64,000 bases of DNA from Alteribacter natronophilus (GCF_006007885.1 NZ_VCRO01000002.1:434001-498000), one strand, 5' to 3'. Counted from the first letter of the stretch, positions 36,570-46,207 are shown. Translations and numbers: made by a program. The notes: generated by a model not told the origin, from the sequence alone.

Positions 36570-37718
36570 ATGGAGAATCAGACAGAAGAACTTTCTGCAA
36601 CCGAACAGCTCGACGACATACTGAACGTCATGGTTGCGAAAGTGGAAGAGAGTAAAGAACAGATCTTTGCGATCAGTGAACGTTCACGGACGGAATATGA
36701 ACAGTTAAAAGCGGAAGCCAGTGATCTCCAGGAGCGGGTTCTTTCTCTTGTGGGAAAAACGAGCAGAATGGAGCGCCATTCCCGATTTGCAAGAAACCGT
36801 CTTGCCGAAGTGAGCAATCACGTTTCCAACTACAGCGATATTCAGGTAAAGGAAGCATACGAAATTGCCAATGATTATCAGGTCCAGCTCGCCGTCCTCA
36901 GACAAGAGGACAAGCAGCTCCGTGAAAAACAGGACGGCATTGAGCGCCGTCTGATGAAGCTGAAAGGCACACTGGAAAAAGCTGATACGATTTCGGCACA
37001 GATTAATATTGTGATCCATTATCTCACCGGCGATCTGCAGAACATCAGTGAAATGGTGGCTGACGCCCGTGAAATGCAGAAATTCGGCCTGAAGATTATC
37101 GAAGCGCAGGAAGAAGAGCGTAAGCGTCTGTCCCGTGAGATTCACGACGGTCCCGCACAGACAATGGCCAATATCCTGCTTCGCTCCGAACTTGTGGAGC
37201 GGGTATACAACCAGCAGGGGATCGATGAAGCTCTTGCGGAAATTAAAAGTCTTCGCGGCCTTGTGAAGGAATCACTTGCGGAAGTCAGGCGGATTATTTA
37301 TGATCTTCGGCCAATGGCCCTTGATGATCTTGGACTTGTCCCAACGATCGCCAAGTACCTGAAGAATTTTCAGGAACAGAGCGGCCTTCGTATTACATTC
37401 CGCAATGAAGGAAGGGAAATCAGGCTTCCCTCCGAAATGGAAGTGGCGATTTTCCGCTTTATCCAGGAATCGGTCCAGAATGCATTTAAGCACGCCGAAC
37501 CGAAGCACGTAACTGTCAAAATCGAGCTGGAGCCGACACAGGCGCTGGCTGTGATTAAAGATGATGGAAGAGGCTTTAATCCGGAAGAAAAAAAGGAAGG
37601 CTCATTCGGTCTTATGGGTATGAGAGAACGCGTGAACATGCTCGACGGGCAGCTCACGATCAACTCAAAGCCCGGAGAAGGGACTATGATCATGGTTCAA
37701 ATCCCTATTTCCGGCTGA
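36570..37718 (+). CDS. degS: Sensor histidine kinase DegS
   Basis: Soluble histidine kinase of 382 residues for the DegS-DegU system, which controls degradative enzymes, competence, motility and polymer production in Bacillus. An N-terminal coiled-coil sensor domain (about 1-175) has no membrane helix. The HisKA_3 box has the phosphorylated His in LSREIHDGPAQTMANI (about residue 192). The ATPase domain has QESVQNAFKHA, DDGRGFNPEE and GLMGMRERVNMLDG. ATG with GGGGGTGTAACCG upstream. Its response regulator DegU follows after 140 bases. Length and order match B. subtilis. Confidence 0.96.
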   Translation: MENQTEELSATEQLDDILNVMVAKVEESKEQIFAISERSRTEYEQLKAEASDLQERVLSLVGKTSRMERHSRFARNRLAEVSNHVSNYSDIQVKEAYEIANDYQVQLAVLRQEDKQLREKQDGIERRLMKLKGTLEKADTISAQINIVIHYLTGDLQNISEMVADAREMQKFGLKIIEAQEEERKRLSREIHDGPAQTMANILLRSELVERVYNQQGIDEALAEIKSLRGLVKESLAEVRRIIYDLRPMALDDLGLVPTIAKYLKNFQEQSGLRITFRNEGREIRLPSEMEVAIFRFIQESVQNAFKHAEPKHVTVKIELEPTQALAVIKDDGRGFNPEEKKEGSFGLMGMRERVNMLDGQLTINSKPGEGTMIMVQIPISG

Positions 37719-37859
37719 CGAATGAGAGCATAATAGATTGACCTGTGTCTTAAGGCTCGCGAAAGCGATACTGTAATATCCGATAAAATGATAGAATACA
37801 ACAATAAACCAGAGCAGATCATTATTGAGGGTAAGAGGACCTGGAGGAGGAGTACAGAT

Positions 37860-38558
37860 ATGAGCGAGAGAGATAATATTAAAATAGTAATAGTCGATGA
37901 TCATCAGCTTTTCCGTGAAGGAGTAAAACGGATTCTTGCAATGGAGAAATCATTCGACATTGTAGCGGAGGGGAGCGACGGCGATACAGCTGTAGAGCTC
38001 GTGAGGGAACATCAGCCAAACGTTGTACTGATGGATATTAACATGCCGAATGTAAACGGCGTGGAAGCAACGAAAAGCCTTGTTGAAACGTTTCCTGAAG
38101 TGAAGGTGCTCATTCTTTCCATCCATGACGATGAGACTTACGTCACACACGTCCTTAAAACAGGGGCTGATGGTTATCTTCTCAAGGAGATGGATACCGA
38201 CGCACTGATTGAAGCGGTAAAAGTAGTGGCAGACGGAGGTGCCTACATCCATCCGAAGGTCACGCATAACCTCATTAATGAGTACCGCCGCCTTGCCAAC
38301 GATGACAAGGAAGAAGCGGAAGTCGGCTTCCGTGAAGTGGAATACCGCCGCCCGCTGCATCTTCTGACACGCCGGGAGTGTGAAGTGCTTCAGCTGATGA
38401 CAGACGGCAAGAGCAACCGTGCAATCGGGGAAACGCTCTACATCAGCGAAAAGACGGTCAAAAACCACGTCAGCAACATCCTTCAGAAAATGAACATGAA
38501 CGACCGTACCCAGGCGGTTGTGGACGCTATTAAAAATGGCTGGGTAAAAGTAAATTAA
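37860..38558 (+). CDS. degU: Response regulator DegU
   Basis: NarL-type response regulator of 232 residues. The receiver has [18 protein letters not shown], the phosphorylated Asp in [13 protein letters not shown] (about residue 57) and Lys in [10 protein letters not shown]-terminal LuxR-type HTH reads [43 protein letters not shown] 37860 is preferred over the upstream in-frame ATG 37788 because CTGGAGGAGGAGT lies just before it. In Bacillus DegU controls comK, the flagellar operons and exoprotease genes, so several targets lie in this same window. Confidence 0.97.
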   Translation: MSERDNIKIVIVDDHQLFREGVKRILAMEKSFDIVAEGSDGDTAVELVREHQPNVVLMDINMPNVNGVEATKSLVETFPEVKVLILSIHDDETYVTHVLKTGADGYLLKEMDTDALIEAVKVVADGGAYIHPKVTHNLINEYRRLANDDKEEAEVGFREVEYRRPLHLLTRRECEVLQLMTDGKSNRAIGETLYISEKTVKNHVSNILQKMNMNDRTQAVVDAIKNGWVKVN

Positions 38559-38569
38559 TTCTTTACCAC

Positions 38570-38596
38570 GGCGGCGCATCAGTGCGCCGTCTTTCT
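38570..38596 (+). terminator. Intrinsic terminator after degU
   Basis: Nine-pair stem GGCGGCGCA / TGCGCCGTC with TCAG loop, followed by TTTCT. The T-run is short. Confidence 0.6.
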
Positions 38597-38662
38597 GTTG
38601 GCCGTTATTTTAACGCTGTAAAAATGCAGGCGGCGCTTATTGTTTCCCCTGTAAATAAAAGA

Positions 38663-38692
38663 TAGACAAGGCGGCTTATTACCTGCTACTAT
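38663..38692 (+). promoter_or_regulatory. Sigma-A-type promoter of degV
   Basis: TAGACA, an 18-base spacer and TACTAT, with a TG two bases upstream of the -10 hexamer. Confidence 0.5.
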
Positions 38693-38756
38693 TTTATCAA
38701 GACTACAAGAGATCGTGACCATTAAACCATAGTTATGGAAAGTGAGGAAGCAGCCG

Positions 38757-39608
38757 ATGAATAGAATTGCTGTTCTGACAGACAGTACATCCTACATACC
38801 CAAGCAGCTTCGTGAAGAGCATGACATCGCCATGATCCCCCTTAATGTTGTGTTCGGCGATGAAGAGTATAAAGAAGAGCTCGACATTACAACCGAGCAG
38901 TTCTATGAAGAAATGAAAACGAAAGAAACACTGCCGAAGACGTCTCAGCCATCTGTTGGACTTTTCGAGGAAACATACAGCAAACTTGCCGAGGAGCATG
39001 ACGAAATTATTGTGGTTACCCTCTCCAGCGGCATCAGCGGTACGTATCAGACAGCGGTGAGCGCAGCGAACATGATGGAGGGCATCGAGATTCACGTGTT
39101 CGATTCCGAAATCAGCTGCATGCCCCAGGGTTTCTTTGCACTGACGGCTGCCAGAATGATCCGCGAAGGCAAAACGAGCAAAGAGATTATGGACTATTTA
39201 TATAAGATGAAAGACAACATGCGCGCCTACTTTATGGCAGATGATCTGAGCCACCTGCACCGCGGCGGCCGGCTGAACGGCGCCCAGCTGTTCGTGGGCA
39301 GCCTTCTCCAGATCAAGCCCGTGCTTCACTTTGAGAATAAAGTGATCGTGCCGTTTGAAAAAGTGCGTACGGCCAAGAAAGCCCTTGCCCGCATTGAAGG
39401 GCTTCTTGACGAAGATGCCCGCCACGGCGAAGCGCTCGACATCGTGGTGATCCACGCCAACCGTCCGGAAAAAGCAGAGGAAATTGCCGACGATCTGAAG
39501 ATGAAATACCCGTCAGCGAACGTCTACATCAGCTACTTCGGCCCGGTCATCGGCACCCACCTCGGCGAAGGCAGCCTCGGAATCGGCTGGATCAAGCCGA
39601 CAGCGTAA
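38757..39608 (+). CDS. DegV family fatty-acid-binding protein
   Basis: 283 residues. DegV/FakB fold: N-terminal IAVLTDSTSYIP, SQPSVGLFEETYSKL, the lipid-binding VTLSSGISGTYQTA, DSEISCMPQGFFAL, and C-terminal SYFGPVIGTHLGEGSLGI. Members bind a fatty acid and, with FakA, feed phosphorylated fatty acid to phospholipid synthesis. FakA is not in the window. ATG 38757 with GTGAGGAAG upstream is favoured over GTG 38742. The B. subtilis neighbour between degU and comFA is also a degV gene, so the position is conserved. Confidence 0.93.
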   Translation: MNRIAVLTDSTSYIPKQLREEHDIAMIPLNVVFGDEEYKEELDITTEQFYEEMKTKETLPKTSQPSVGLFEETYSKLAEEHDEIIVVTLSSGISGTYQTAVSAANMMEGIEIHVFDSEISCMPQGFFALTAARMIREGKTSKEIMDYLYKMKDNMRAYFMADDLSHLHRGGRLNGAQLFVGSLLQIKPVLHFENKVIVPFEKVRTAKKALARIEGLLDEDARHGEALDIVVIHANRPEKAEEIADDLKMKYPSANVYISYFGPVIGTHLGEGSLGIGWIKPTA

Positions 39609-39620
39609 TTGTCATACTGA

Positions 39621-39650
39621 AGCGCCCCGTTTTGATGCGGGGTGCTTTTA
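39621..39650 (+). terminator. Intrinsic terminator after degV
   Basis: Nine-pair stem AGCGCCCCG / CGGGGTGCT with an 8-base loop, followed by TTTT. Confidence 0.75.
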
Positions 39651-39901
39651 TTTTGTATGAATTGGGAGGTTGGGAGATGGGCGATACTTTGGATTTATCC
39701 GCTGAAATTGCAGCTCCGAAATACCTCGCTTTCCCTCTATATATAACTAAATCTACGGTTACCCCGCCGCAAATCTCACAAATCAACTACCAAAACCTGA
39801 CATCCTCTCCCGTAAACACACACTTTCCTCATTCGACACCAGCACTGCAAAAATCTAAAATCAGGCATATACATAATGCCAAGCCATGGAGGGATCGTTT
39901 C

Positions 39902-41476
39902 ATGCGTTTCCTGCCCGTAAACTCCCCTGACCATCATTTCCCCGCAGATCACCATTTCCTCCCCGAACAGCCGATTCCACGAGGCCGGGTCTGGCCGGTG
40001 ATGGAACCACTCGTAAACAGCCACGTTCCCGCAGAATTTCTCCGCCTGCCTGACATTCCGGTAGAAACCCTGTTCACGCCTGACCCTGCACCTGGATTCG
40101 AACCGGACATCCGGCTCATGCACATGCTGAAAGGGCGTCGCCTACTTCTTGACGAACTTCTCCCGGATTCTTCACTGGAAACGATTCAGAAACACTTTGC
40201 CAAAGGTTTTATCCGTTTTACGACCGGCTTCACAAAAGATAAGCAGTGCCGCCGCTGCGGGGCGAACTCGCCAGCCGATCAGGCGTTGTTTCACTGTTTC
40301 CGGTGTAGAAAACACTGCACCTACTGCAGAAAATGCATCATGATGGGCCGCGTGTCGGAGTGTTCGATTTTCGTCACCTCCAACGTGCCGGCAGCGGAAG
40401 ACCCAAAAAATGCAGCCCACACGCTCGCCTGGGAAGGCACACTGTCGCCAGGACAAAAGCATGCATCCGATTTTCTCACGAACCGGTTACAAAACGGCCC
40501 ACCGGGCGAATGTCTCCTTTGGGCCGTGTGCGGGGCGGGGAAAACCGAAATGCTGTTCAGCGGTATTCAAAAAGCCCTGAAGAGCGGGAAAAGAGTGCTC
40601 GTCGCCACTCCCCGCTCAGACGTGGTCAGGGAGCTGGAGCCCCGTTTTGACCAGGCGTTTCCGGACACAGAGATCGCTGCTTTTTACGGCGGCTCCTCCG
40701 ACCGTTTTGCCGATGCAGACCTTACTATCAGCACGACTCACCAGCTGCTCCGGTTTTACCGGACGTTCGATGCTGTCATTATCGATGAAGTCGATGCGTT
40801 CCCCTATACACACGAACCGATGCTGCATTTTGCAGTGGAGAACGCCGCGAAATTGAACAGTCACAAAGTATACCTCACAGCCACACCGGAACGCCGGATG
40901 CAGCGTGCCTCGATCAGCGGAACCCTGCCGTCGGTAATCGTTCCACGACGCTACCACGGCTATGATCTTCCGGTGCCCCGGTTCGTCTGGACTTTCCGCT
41001 GGCGGAAAAAAGCAGAAAAGCAGGAGATCCCGGCAGCAGTTACCCGATGGCTCAGAGGCCACCTTGAAAATGAAAAGCAGATCTTTCTCTTTGTTCCCAC
41101 TGTGAAGCTCCTGAAGCAGATCCTTCCTGCCGCTCAAAAACAGTTCCGCGTTCCAGTGGAAAGTGTGTATTCAGAGGATCCGGACAGAAAAGAGAAAGTC
41201 ACCCGTTTCAGGCAGGGGAAGACGAGGCTGCTTCTGACGACTACCATACTCGAGCGGGGTGTTACGGTAAAAGGAGTGCAGGTGGGTGTCCTCGGGGCAG
41301 ATGACAGCCGGTTTACAGAATCTGCTCTCGTTCAGATTTCCGGCCGGGCAGGACGGAGCCCGGATGAGCCGGAAGGAGACGTCTGCTTTTTTCACGACGG
41401 GTCAACTAAAGCGATGGTACGGGCCCGGCAGCAGATTGAAGCGATGAATCGCGAACGGGAGGGCATAAGCAGATGA
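39902..41476 (+). CDS. comFA: Competence ATP-dependent helicase-like protein ComFA
   Basis: DEAD-box-like ATPase that drives import of single-stranded DNA through ComEC during transformation. About 524 residues. A four-cysteine-pair zinc region (CRRCGANSP, HCFRCRKHCTYCRKCIMMGRVSE) precedes the helicase core: Walker A WAVCGAGKTEM, ATPRSDVV, STTHQLLR, the DEVD box in VIIDEVDAFPY, YLTATP, and C-terminal TTTILERGVTV and QISGRAGRS. ATG 39902 is chosen because GGAGGGATCGTTTC precedes it; an ATG at 39677 with a good site would add 75 residues that look non-coding. It overlaps comFC by four bases (ATGA). The intervening comFB of B. subtilis is absent. Confidence 0.95.
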   Translation: MRFLPVNSPDHHFPADHHFLPEQPIPRGRVWPVMEPLVNSHVPAEFLRLPDIPVETLFTPDPAPGFEPDIRLMHMLKGRRLLLDELLPDSSLETIQKHFAKGFIRFTTGFTKDKQCRRCGANSPADQALFHCFRCRKHCTYCRKCIMMGRVSECSIFVTSNVPAAEDPKNAAHTLAWEGTLSPGQKHASDFLTNRLQNGPPGECLLWAVCGAGKTEMLFSGIQKALKSGKRVLVATPRSDVVRELEPRFDQAFPDTEIAAFYGGSSDRFADADLTISTTHQLLRFYRTFDAVIIDEVDAFPYTHEPMLHFAVENAAKLNSHKVYLTATPERRMQRASISGTLPSVIVPRRYHGYDLPVPRFVWTFRWRKKAEKQEIPAAVTRWLRGHLENEKQIFLFVPTVKLLKQILPAAQKQFRVPVESVYSEDPDRKEKVTRFRQGKTRLLLTTTILERGVTVKGVQVGVLGADDSRFTESALVQISGRAGRSPDEPEGDVCFFHDGSTKAMVRARQQIEAMNREREGISR

Positions 41477-42186
41477 ACTGGAAAGACTTATTAAATGAAA
41501 CAGATCGGTGCCTCTACTGTGGAAACGGCTATGCAGAGCCGGTGAGCTGGCAGGCGGTCCTCGGCCTTGGTGAAGAGCGCAGACTCTGTCCGGCGTGTAC
41601 GGATAAGCTCATCTCCATCGATGCCCTCTCCAGCTGTCCCGGATGCAGCCGGACCGGCTCCCCTATCCTTTGCAGCGACTGCAGAGCTTGGAAAGAGGAC
41701 AGGTTCTGGGCCGATCACCCATTTACAAACCTCTCCCTCTACGAATATAACAGCTGGATGAAAGAGCTTATTGCCCGTTTTAAATACCGCGGCGATGCGT
41801 GCCTGGCAGAGCTGTTCACCGGTGAAATCGCCCGTAGGCTCGGCTCGGCCGCAGCAGAGGCCTGCGTTGTCCCGATTCCCCTTTCTGAAGAGCGTCAGTA
41901 CGAGCGGGGCTTCAACCAGGCGGAACTTCTCGCAGCTGCATGCAGGCCGGTAAATATACTCACACGCAGCGGCCAGGCAGGAAAACAGAGCAAGCGCTCC
42001 AGGCGTGAGCGGATCGGCACCGCAGACCGGGTATTTCGGATTGACCCTGTATCCCTGCCTGATAATAAAGGGTTTATCCTGATCGACGACATTTACACGA
42101 CAGGAGCCACAATCAGGAGCGCTGCCCGGGTTCTCTACGAAGGCGGTGCCGAAGCTGTATCGGGCCTGACACTTGCGAGAGCTTAG
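41473..42186 (+). CDS. comFC: Phosphoribosyltransferase-fold competence protein ComFC
   Basis: 237 residues, needed for transformation in Bacillus and paired with ComFA. The N-terminus has zinc-binding cysteines (CLYCGNGY, LCPACTDKL, SSCPGCSRTG, LCSDCRAW). The C-terminal half has a PRTase fold: YERGFNQAELLA and the phosphoribosyl-diphosphate-binding loop FILIDDIYTTGATI. It starts inside the end of comFA (ATGA overlap), implying coupling. Normal length for ComFC/GntX proteins. Confidence 0.95.
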   Translation: MNWKDLLNETDRCLYCGNGYAEPVSWQAVLGLGEERRLCPACTDKLISIDALSSCPGCSRTGSPILCSDCRAWKEDRFWADHPFTNLSLYEYNSWMKELIARFKYRGDACLAELFTGEIARRLGSAAAEACVVPIPLSEERQYERGFNQAELLAAACRPVNILTRSGQAGKQSKRSRRERIGTADRVFRIDPVSLPDNKGFILIDDIYTTGATIRSAARVLYEGGAEAVSGLTLARA

Positions 42187-42210
42187 GTTGAAGATTTTGA
42201 AATCCGGTCT

Positions 42211-42237
42211 TAACAATTAGCAGGGAAAGACCGATAA
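42211..42237 (+). promoter_or_regulatory. Sigma-D-type promoter of the yvyF-flgM operon
   Basis: TAAC, a 15-base spacer and ACCGATAA, close to the sigma-D consensus TAAA-N15-GCCGATAA. It lies 30 bases before yvyF, which in B. subtilis is also read from a sigma-D promoter. Confidence 0.5.
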
Positions 42238-42266
42238 TAAAGAAAGAGACGACTGGAGGTGGGCGG

Positions 42267-42671
42267 ATGAAGAACCTGGCGAACTGTGAGCACTGCGGAA
42301 AACTGTTTATTAAACATTCACAGCCCGTCTGTATCCGCTGCCATAAAGCAACCGAAGATCTTTTTTCAAAAGTGCTCAGGTATCTTGACCAAAACAATGA
42401 TGCAACACTCCAGAGAGTGACAAACGAAACCGGCGTTGCGGAAAAACGGATTATTTCCTTTATAAAAGCGGGGCGGATCCGCCTGGCGAAATTCCCGGCA
42501 CTTGCGTATCCGTGCGAGTCGTGCAGAAGTCCGATCCGGCAGGCGAGACTCTGCCGTACATGCCGGACGACGATCCTGGACGATCTGGAAAAGTCCGAAC
42601 GGGAAAAGCAGTTCGAACAGCGGAAAACAGAACCGGGACCATCGGTATACTATACAAATAACCGCACGTAA
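42267..42671 (+). CDS. yvyF: Flagellar operon protein YvyF
   Basis: 134 residues, a flagellar-operon protein of uncertain role. N-terminal CEHCGKLFIKHSQPVCIRCHK and C-terminal CESCRSPIRQARLCRTCR give two cysteine pairs each, likely zinc sites, around a small HTH-like region (TLQRVTNETGVAEKRIISFIKAGRI). Position between comFC and flgM is as in B. subtilis. ATG with CTGGAGGTGGGCGG upstream. Confidence 0.9.
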   Translation: MKNLANCEHCGKLFIKHSQPVCIRCHKATEDLFSKVLRYLDQNNDATLQRVTNETGVAEKRIISFIKAGRIRLAKFPALAYPCESCRSPIRQARLCRTCRTTILDDLEKSEREKQFEQRKTEPGPSVYYTNNRT

Positions 42672-42685
42672 GCGAGGTGAACGGT

Positions 42686-42943
42686 ATGAAAATCAATCCC
42701 TATCAGCCGATTCAGCACTATCAGAACCAGATGAAAGGCAGAGGTGCTGAAAAGGAGCCGGAGAAAGCGAAAACCGATGAAGTGCAGATTTCACACGAAG
42801 CGAAAACGATGCAGAAAGATACGGTGGCTTCACCGGAGAGACTGGCAAAAACAGAGGAAATCAGGCAGAAGATTGCCAACGGCACCTATGACTTAAACCA
42901 TAAGGAAACAGCCAGGAAAATGTACGAATTCTGGGGTTCCTAA
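42686..42943 (+). CDS. flgM: Anti-sigma factor FlgM
   Basis: 85-residue inhibitor of the flagellar sigma factor SigD, normally relieved when the hook-basal body is complete. N-terminus MKINPYQPIQHYQ and C-terminal helices ERLAKTEEIRQKIANGTYDLNHKETARKMYEFW match FlgM. ATG 42686 with GCGAGGTG upstream is preferred over GTG 42677. It shares an operon with the hook-associated protein genes downstream. Confidence 0.93.
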   Translation: MKINPYQPIQHYQNQMKGRGAEKEPEKAKTDEVQISHEAKTMQKDTVASPERLAKTEEIRQKIANGTYDLNHKETARKMYEFWGS

Positions 42944-42958
42944 AAAGGAGTGACAGCT

Positions 42959-43444
42959 GTGGCCCGTCAACTGAACGAAACGATTGAGCTTCTTCACGAG
43001 GTGCACAAGGAGCTTTTATTACTGGCAGAGGAAAAAAGCAGTGTAATCATCAGGGGGGAGTTTTCCCGTCTGCAGGAGATCGTCCGGGAGGAAACGAAAC
43101 TCGTCAGCCGGGCTTCTGAGCTGGAAAACCTCCGCATTGATGCTGCGAAAGCGGTCCTGAATAACCAGGCAGAAGTGGAAAACCCGGCTGTTGAGGATCT
43201 TCTTCCGCACTTAACCGACTCGGAAGCAGAAACATTAAGACATCTGAGAGAAAGACTGCTTGAAACGATTCGGGAGCTGCAGGAGCGGAACAGACGAAAC
43301 GATGAACTTCTGGAAGACTCACTTCGCCTGGTTAACATGACTCTTGAAGCGGCCGTGCCGCGGAGGCATTCGGGACATTACTCGAACCGGGGAAAAGAAC
43401 AGGCCGGAGTGGCAGAGCGGGTGCTTTTTGATTCCCGGGCCTGA
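42959..43444 (+). CDS. flgN: FlgN-type flagellar chaperone
   Basis: 161-residue, almost wholly helical protein, the expected export chaperone for the hook-associated proteins FlgK and FlgL encoded next. Identified by helical pattern (LNETIELLHEVHKELLLLAEEKSSVI), length and position (yvyG in B. subtilis). GTG 42959 has AAAAGGAG eight bases upstream; GTG 42950 overlaps that site. Confidence 0.85.
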   Translation: MARQLNETIELLHEVHKELLLLAEEKSSVIIRGEFSRLQEIVREETKLVSRASELENLRIDAAKAVLNNQAEVENPAVEDLLPHLTDSEAETLRHLRERLLETIRELQERNRRNDELLEDSLRLVNMTLEAAVPRRHSGHYSNRGKEQAGVAERVLFDSRA

Positions 43445-43462
43445 CGGAAAAGGAGAGGTACC

Positions 43463-45013
43463 ATGTCTACATTTCATGGATTGGAAACGGCGCGCCGTGC
43501 AATTAACACGCAGCAGACCGCCATACATACGACCGGACACAATATTGCAAACGCAGGGACGGAAGGATACTCGCGCCAGCGGGTAAATATGTCTCCCTCA
43601 CAGGCTTTTCCCGGTACAGGAATGAACCGTCCCGGCATTCCCGGGCAGATCGGAACAGGCGTTGAGGCTCAGTCAGTGGCACGTGTGAGAGACGACTTTC
43701 TCGATGACCGTTTCCGGAGTGAAACAAGCCGTCACGGAGAATGGAGCACCAGGCACAGTTCCCTTGAGCGGGTGGAGGATCTTTTCAATGAAACGTCAGG
43801 AACCGGGATTGGCACTTCGATGGACCGGTTCTGGCAGTCACTGCAGGATCTGAGCACTGACCCGTCCGATACAGGCCTTCGTACTGTTTTGAAGGAAAAC
43901 GGGACAGCCCTGGCAGAGTCATTTAAATATACATCCGACGGACTGGATTCGATCCGCCGCCAGACATCCCGGGAACTTGAAGCGAGTGAAAGTGAAATCA
44001 ATGGTCTTCTCGGTCAGATCAGCGCGATTAATGAACAGATAACCTCACTGGAATCACACGGCCAGGTACCGAACGACCTTTACGATGCACGTGACCGGAT
44101 GGTCGATGAGCTGTCAGGTTTTATGAACATCTCTGTGGATCGAAGTGCACCCGCCGGCAGCGGCAAAAGTGCCATGGCCGGTGGCTACACCATAAATCTG
44201 CTCGATCAGAACGGTCTCAGGATGGATACACTTGTGGACGGAGCTGAAGGCACTCATAAGGAAATCCGCCTCGGATTTAACGGGGAATCGGGACTCCTTG
44301 ACAGCATCTCCACCGGTACCCCTGAGCAGCTGGATGCCGGTGAAGAAGCAGGCGTGACTGCTTTTTCCGTCAGTGATTTCACGTCTTCAGGAAAACTCAG
44401 GGCCCAGGCGGAATTTTTCGGCTATACCAATGACGGTAACGCCCAAGGGACGCTGGTGGATATTCAGAACGATTTCGATACACTCGCTTATACATACATT
44501 ACTGAGTTTAACGCGCTCCACGAAGAAGGGTTCTCACTTGATGGCGAGGGTGGTGGACCGTTTTTCGAACCGTTTCCTGAAGGGGAAATTTCAGGAGCAG
44601 CAGGAAGAATCACTGTTCACCAGGACATCCTGGATGACGTGAACAATATCGCAGCTTCCTCTTCTCCGGAGGGGGCGACAGGTAACGGCAGTCACGCCGC
44701 GGCACTCGGGAACATGAGGGACAAAACGTTTTCCTTCGGGGGAACCGAAACGGACGCACAGAGCTTTTATCAGAGTATCGTCGGTGATACAGCGGTCAAA
44801 ACGAGTGAAGCAGGCAGAATGGCAAAGACTGCCGCTGACATTCAGAGTGCTGTCGGCGACCGCCGGGAATCCGTGAGCGGTGTATCGCTCGATGAGGAAA
44901 TGAGTAATCTCGTACAGTTTCAGCATGCATATAACGCCGCTGCCAGAAGCATGACCGCCATGGATGAAATGCTTGACCGCATCATTAACGGCATGGGTGT
45001 AGTGGGCAGGTAA
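43463..45013 (+). CDS. flgK: Flagellar hook-associated protein FlgK
   Basis: Hook-filament junction protein of 516 residues. The conserved N-terminus STFHGLETARRAINTQQTAIHTTGHNIANAGTEGYSRQ and C-terminal region SLDEEMSNLVQFQHAYNAAARSMTAMDEMLDRIING are the exported rod/hook-family ends that form the coiled coil. ATG with AAAAGGAGAGGTACC upstream. Length close to the B. subtilis protein. Confidence 0.96.
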   Translation: MSTFHGLETARRAINTQQTAIHTTGHNIANAGTEGYSRQRVNMSPSQAFPGTGMNRPGIPGQIGTGVEAQSVARVRDDFLDDRFRSETSRHGEWSTRHSSLERVEDLFNETSGTGIGTSMDRFWQSLQDLSTDPSDTGLRTVLKENGTALAESFKYTSDGLDSIRRQTSRELEASESEINGLLGQISAINEQITSLESHGQVPNDLYDARDRMVDELSGFMNISVDRSAPAGSGKSAMAGGYTINLLDQNGLRMDTLVDGAEGTHKEIRLGFNGESGLLDSISTGTPEQLDAGEEAGVTAFSVSDFTSSGKLRAQAEFFGYTNDGNAQGTLVDIQNDFDTLAYTYITEFNALHEEGFSLDGEGGGPFFEPFPEGEISGAAGRITVHQDILDDVNNIAASSSPEGATGNGSHAAALGNMRDKTFSFGGTETDAQSFYQSIVGDTAVKTSEAGRMAKTAADIQSAVGDRRESVSGVSLDEEMSNLVQFQHAYNAAARSMTAMDEMLDRIINGMGVVGR

Positions 45014-45042
45014 TATGTAACCGAAGGAAGGAGGAGAATGTT

Positions 45043-46197
45043 TTGCGTGTAACACAGTCAATGATCACTTCAAGATCGATCCAGCACATCAACCAGAACT
45101 TTCAGAAACTGCATGACCTGCAGAATCAGGCCTCCACAGGCAAAAAGTATACCAGGCCGTCACAGAATCCTTCTGCTGCCATGGCCGCACACGGCTACCG
45201 CTCCCAGGCTGCTGAAATTGAGCAGTTCCAGCGTAACACCTCACAGGTAAACAACTGGCTCGCGGATTCCGAAGCAGCCCTCGATCAGACAGCAGGTTCA
45301 CTTCAGCGTGTACGGGAGCTGTCGGTTCAGGCGGCAAACGGCAGCTACACCCCGGAAGACCGGACCGATATCGCTGCGGAAGTGAAGGAAATCAGAAATC
45401 ACATCGTGACGCTGGCAAATTCACAGTCAAACGGCAAGTATCTGTTTAACGGTACTGATACAGGCAGTAAGCCGGTAAACGACGACATGCTCAGCCTGTC
45501 ATTTACTGAAGGGCCGTTTGCGGACTGGCTTGAGGAAGGCGGGGAAGAAGCAGGGCCTTACGCGGTATATTTCGGCGGTGAGCGCTATGAATTTGAAACC
45601 GGTGATGAGCAGATTGCATTCCGCAATGAAAACGGTGAACGGATTACAGTTGATGGACTGCCTGATTCCCCTGCTTTTACCCGTGAATGGACGGAGGAAA
45701 CGGAGGAAGGCCCGGCACTGATGACGGAAGCTGTGGAAGCATACAAAGTTGTTCTCTCCTCTTCGGAAGGGGTTTCCCGGAACGGCGACCCTGTTGCCTT
45801 TGAAATGCAGAAAGGCGTAAATATCCAGGCCAACGTGGATCCCCAGTCTGTATTTAATGCCGGTCTTTTTGCAGACCTGACGGTACTGGAGGAGGCATTG
45901 AGGAATCCGGAGACAAGTGAGGATACCCTCAACGAGCTGATCGGAACGGTAAACGGACGTCTGGATGAGGTGGTAAACGCAAGATCCGAACTCGGTGCCA
46001 GGCAGGTGAGGGTCGATATGATTACCGACCGCGTGAACGACCAGGAACTGCTCACAAAAAGGATGCAGTCCGAAAACGAGGACGCGGATATGTCGAAAGT
46101 GATCACCGAGTTGATGGCGAGGGAAAATATCCATCAGGCAAGCCTTGCCTCATCGGCCAGGATCATGCAGCCGTCTCTTCTTGATTTTCTGAGGTAG
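45043..46197 (+). CDS. flgL: Flagellar hook-associated protein FlgL
   Basis: Second hook-filament junction protein, 384 residues. N-terminus RVTQSMITSRSIQHINQNFQKLHDLQNQASTGKKYTRPSQNPSAAM and C-terminus ITELMARENIHQASLASSARIMQPSLLDFLR are typical. It is longer than the roughly 300-residue B. subtilis protein; the extra sequence is a mainly acidic central region (about residues 145-260), a surface-exposed part. TTG start at 45043 with AAGGAGGAG upstream. Followed by a terminator, so it ends the flgM operon. Confidence 0.95.
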   Translation: MRVTQSMITSRSIQHINQNFQKLHDLQNQASTGKKYTRPSQNPSAAMAAHGYRSQAAEIEQFQRNTSQVNNWLADSEAALDQTAGSLQRVRELSVQAANGSYTPEDRTDIAAEVKEIRNHIVTLANSQSNGKYLFNGTDTGSKPVNDDMLSLSFTEGPFADWLEEGGEEAGPYAVYFGGERYEFETGDEQIAFRNENGERITVDGLPDSPAFTREWTEETEEGPALMTEAVEAYKVVLSSSEGVSRNGDPVAFEMQKGVNIQANVDPQSVFNAGLFADLTVLEEALRNPETSEDTLNELIGTVNGRLDEVVNARSELGARQVRVDMITDRVNDQELLTKRMQSENEDADMSKVITELMARENIHQASLASSARIMQPSLLDFLR

Positions 46198-46207
46198 AAC
46201 GAATGCG

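Noticed and set aside
37788-37859. Earlier ATG for DegU
   Set aside because: No ribosome site; the ATG at 37860 has GGAGGAGGAG upstream and gives the family length.
39632-39901. N-terminal extension of ComFA
   Set aside because: In frame, with a fair ribosome site at an ATG at 39677, but the sequence does not resemble ComFA and a stronger start with GGAGGGATC lies at 39902.
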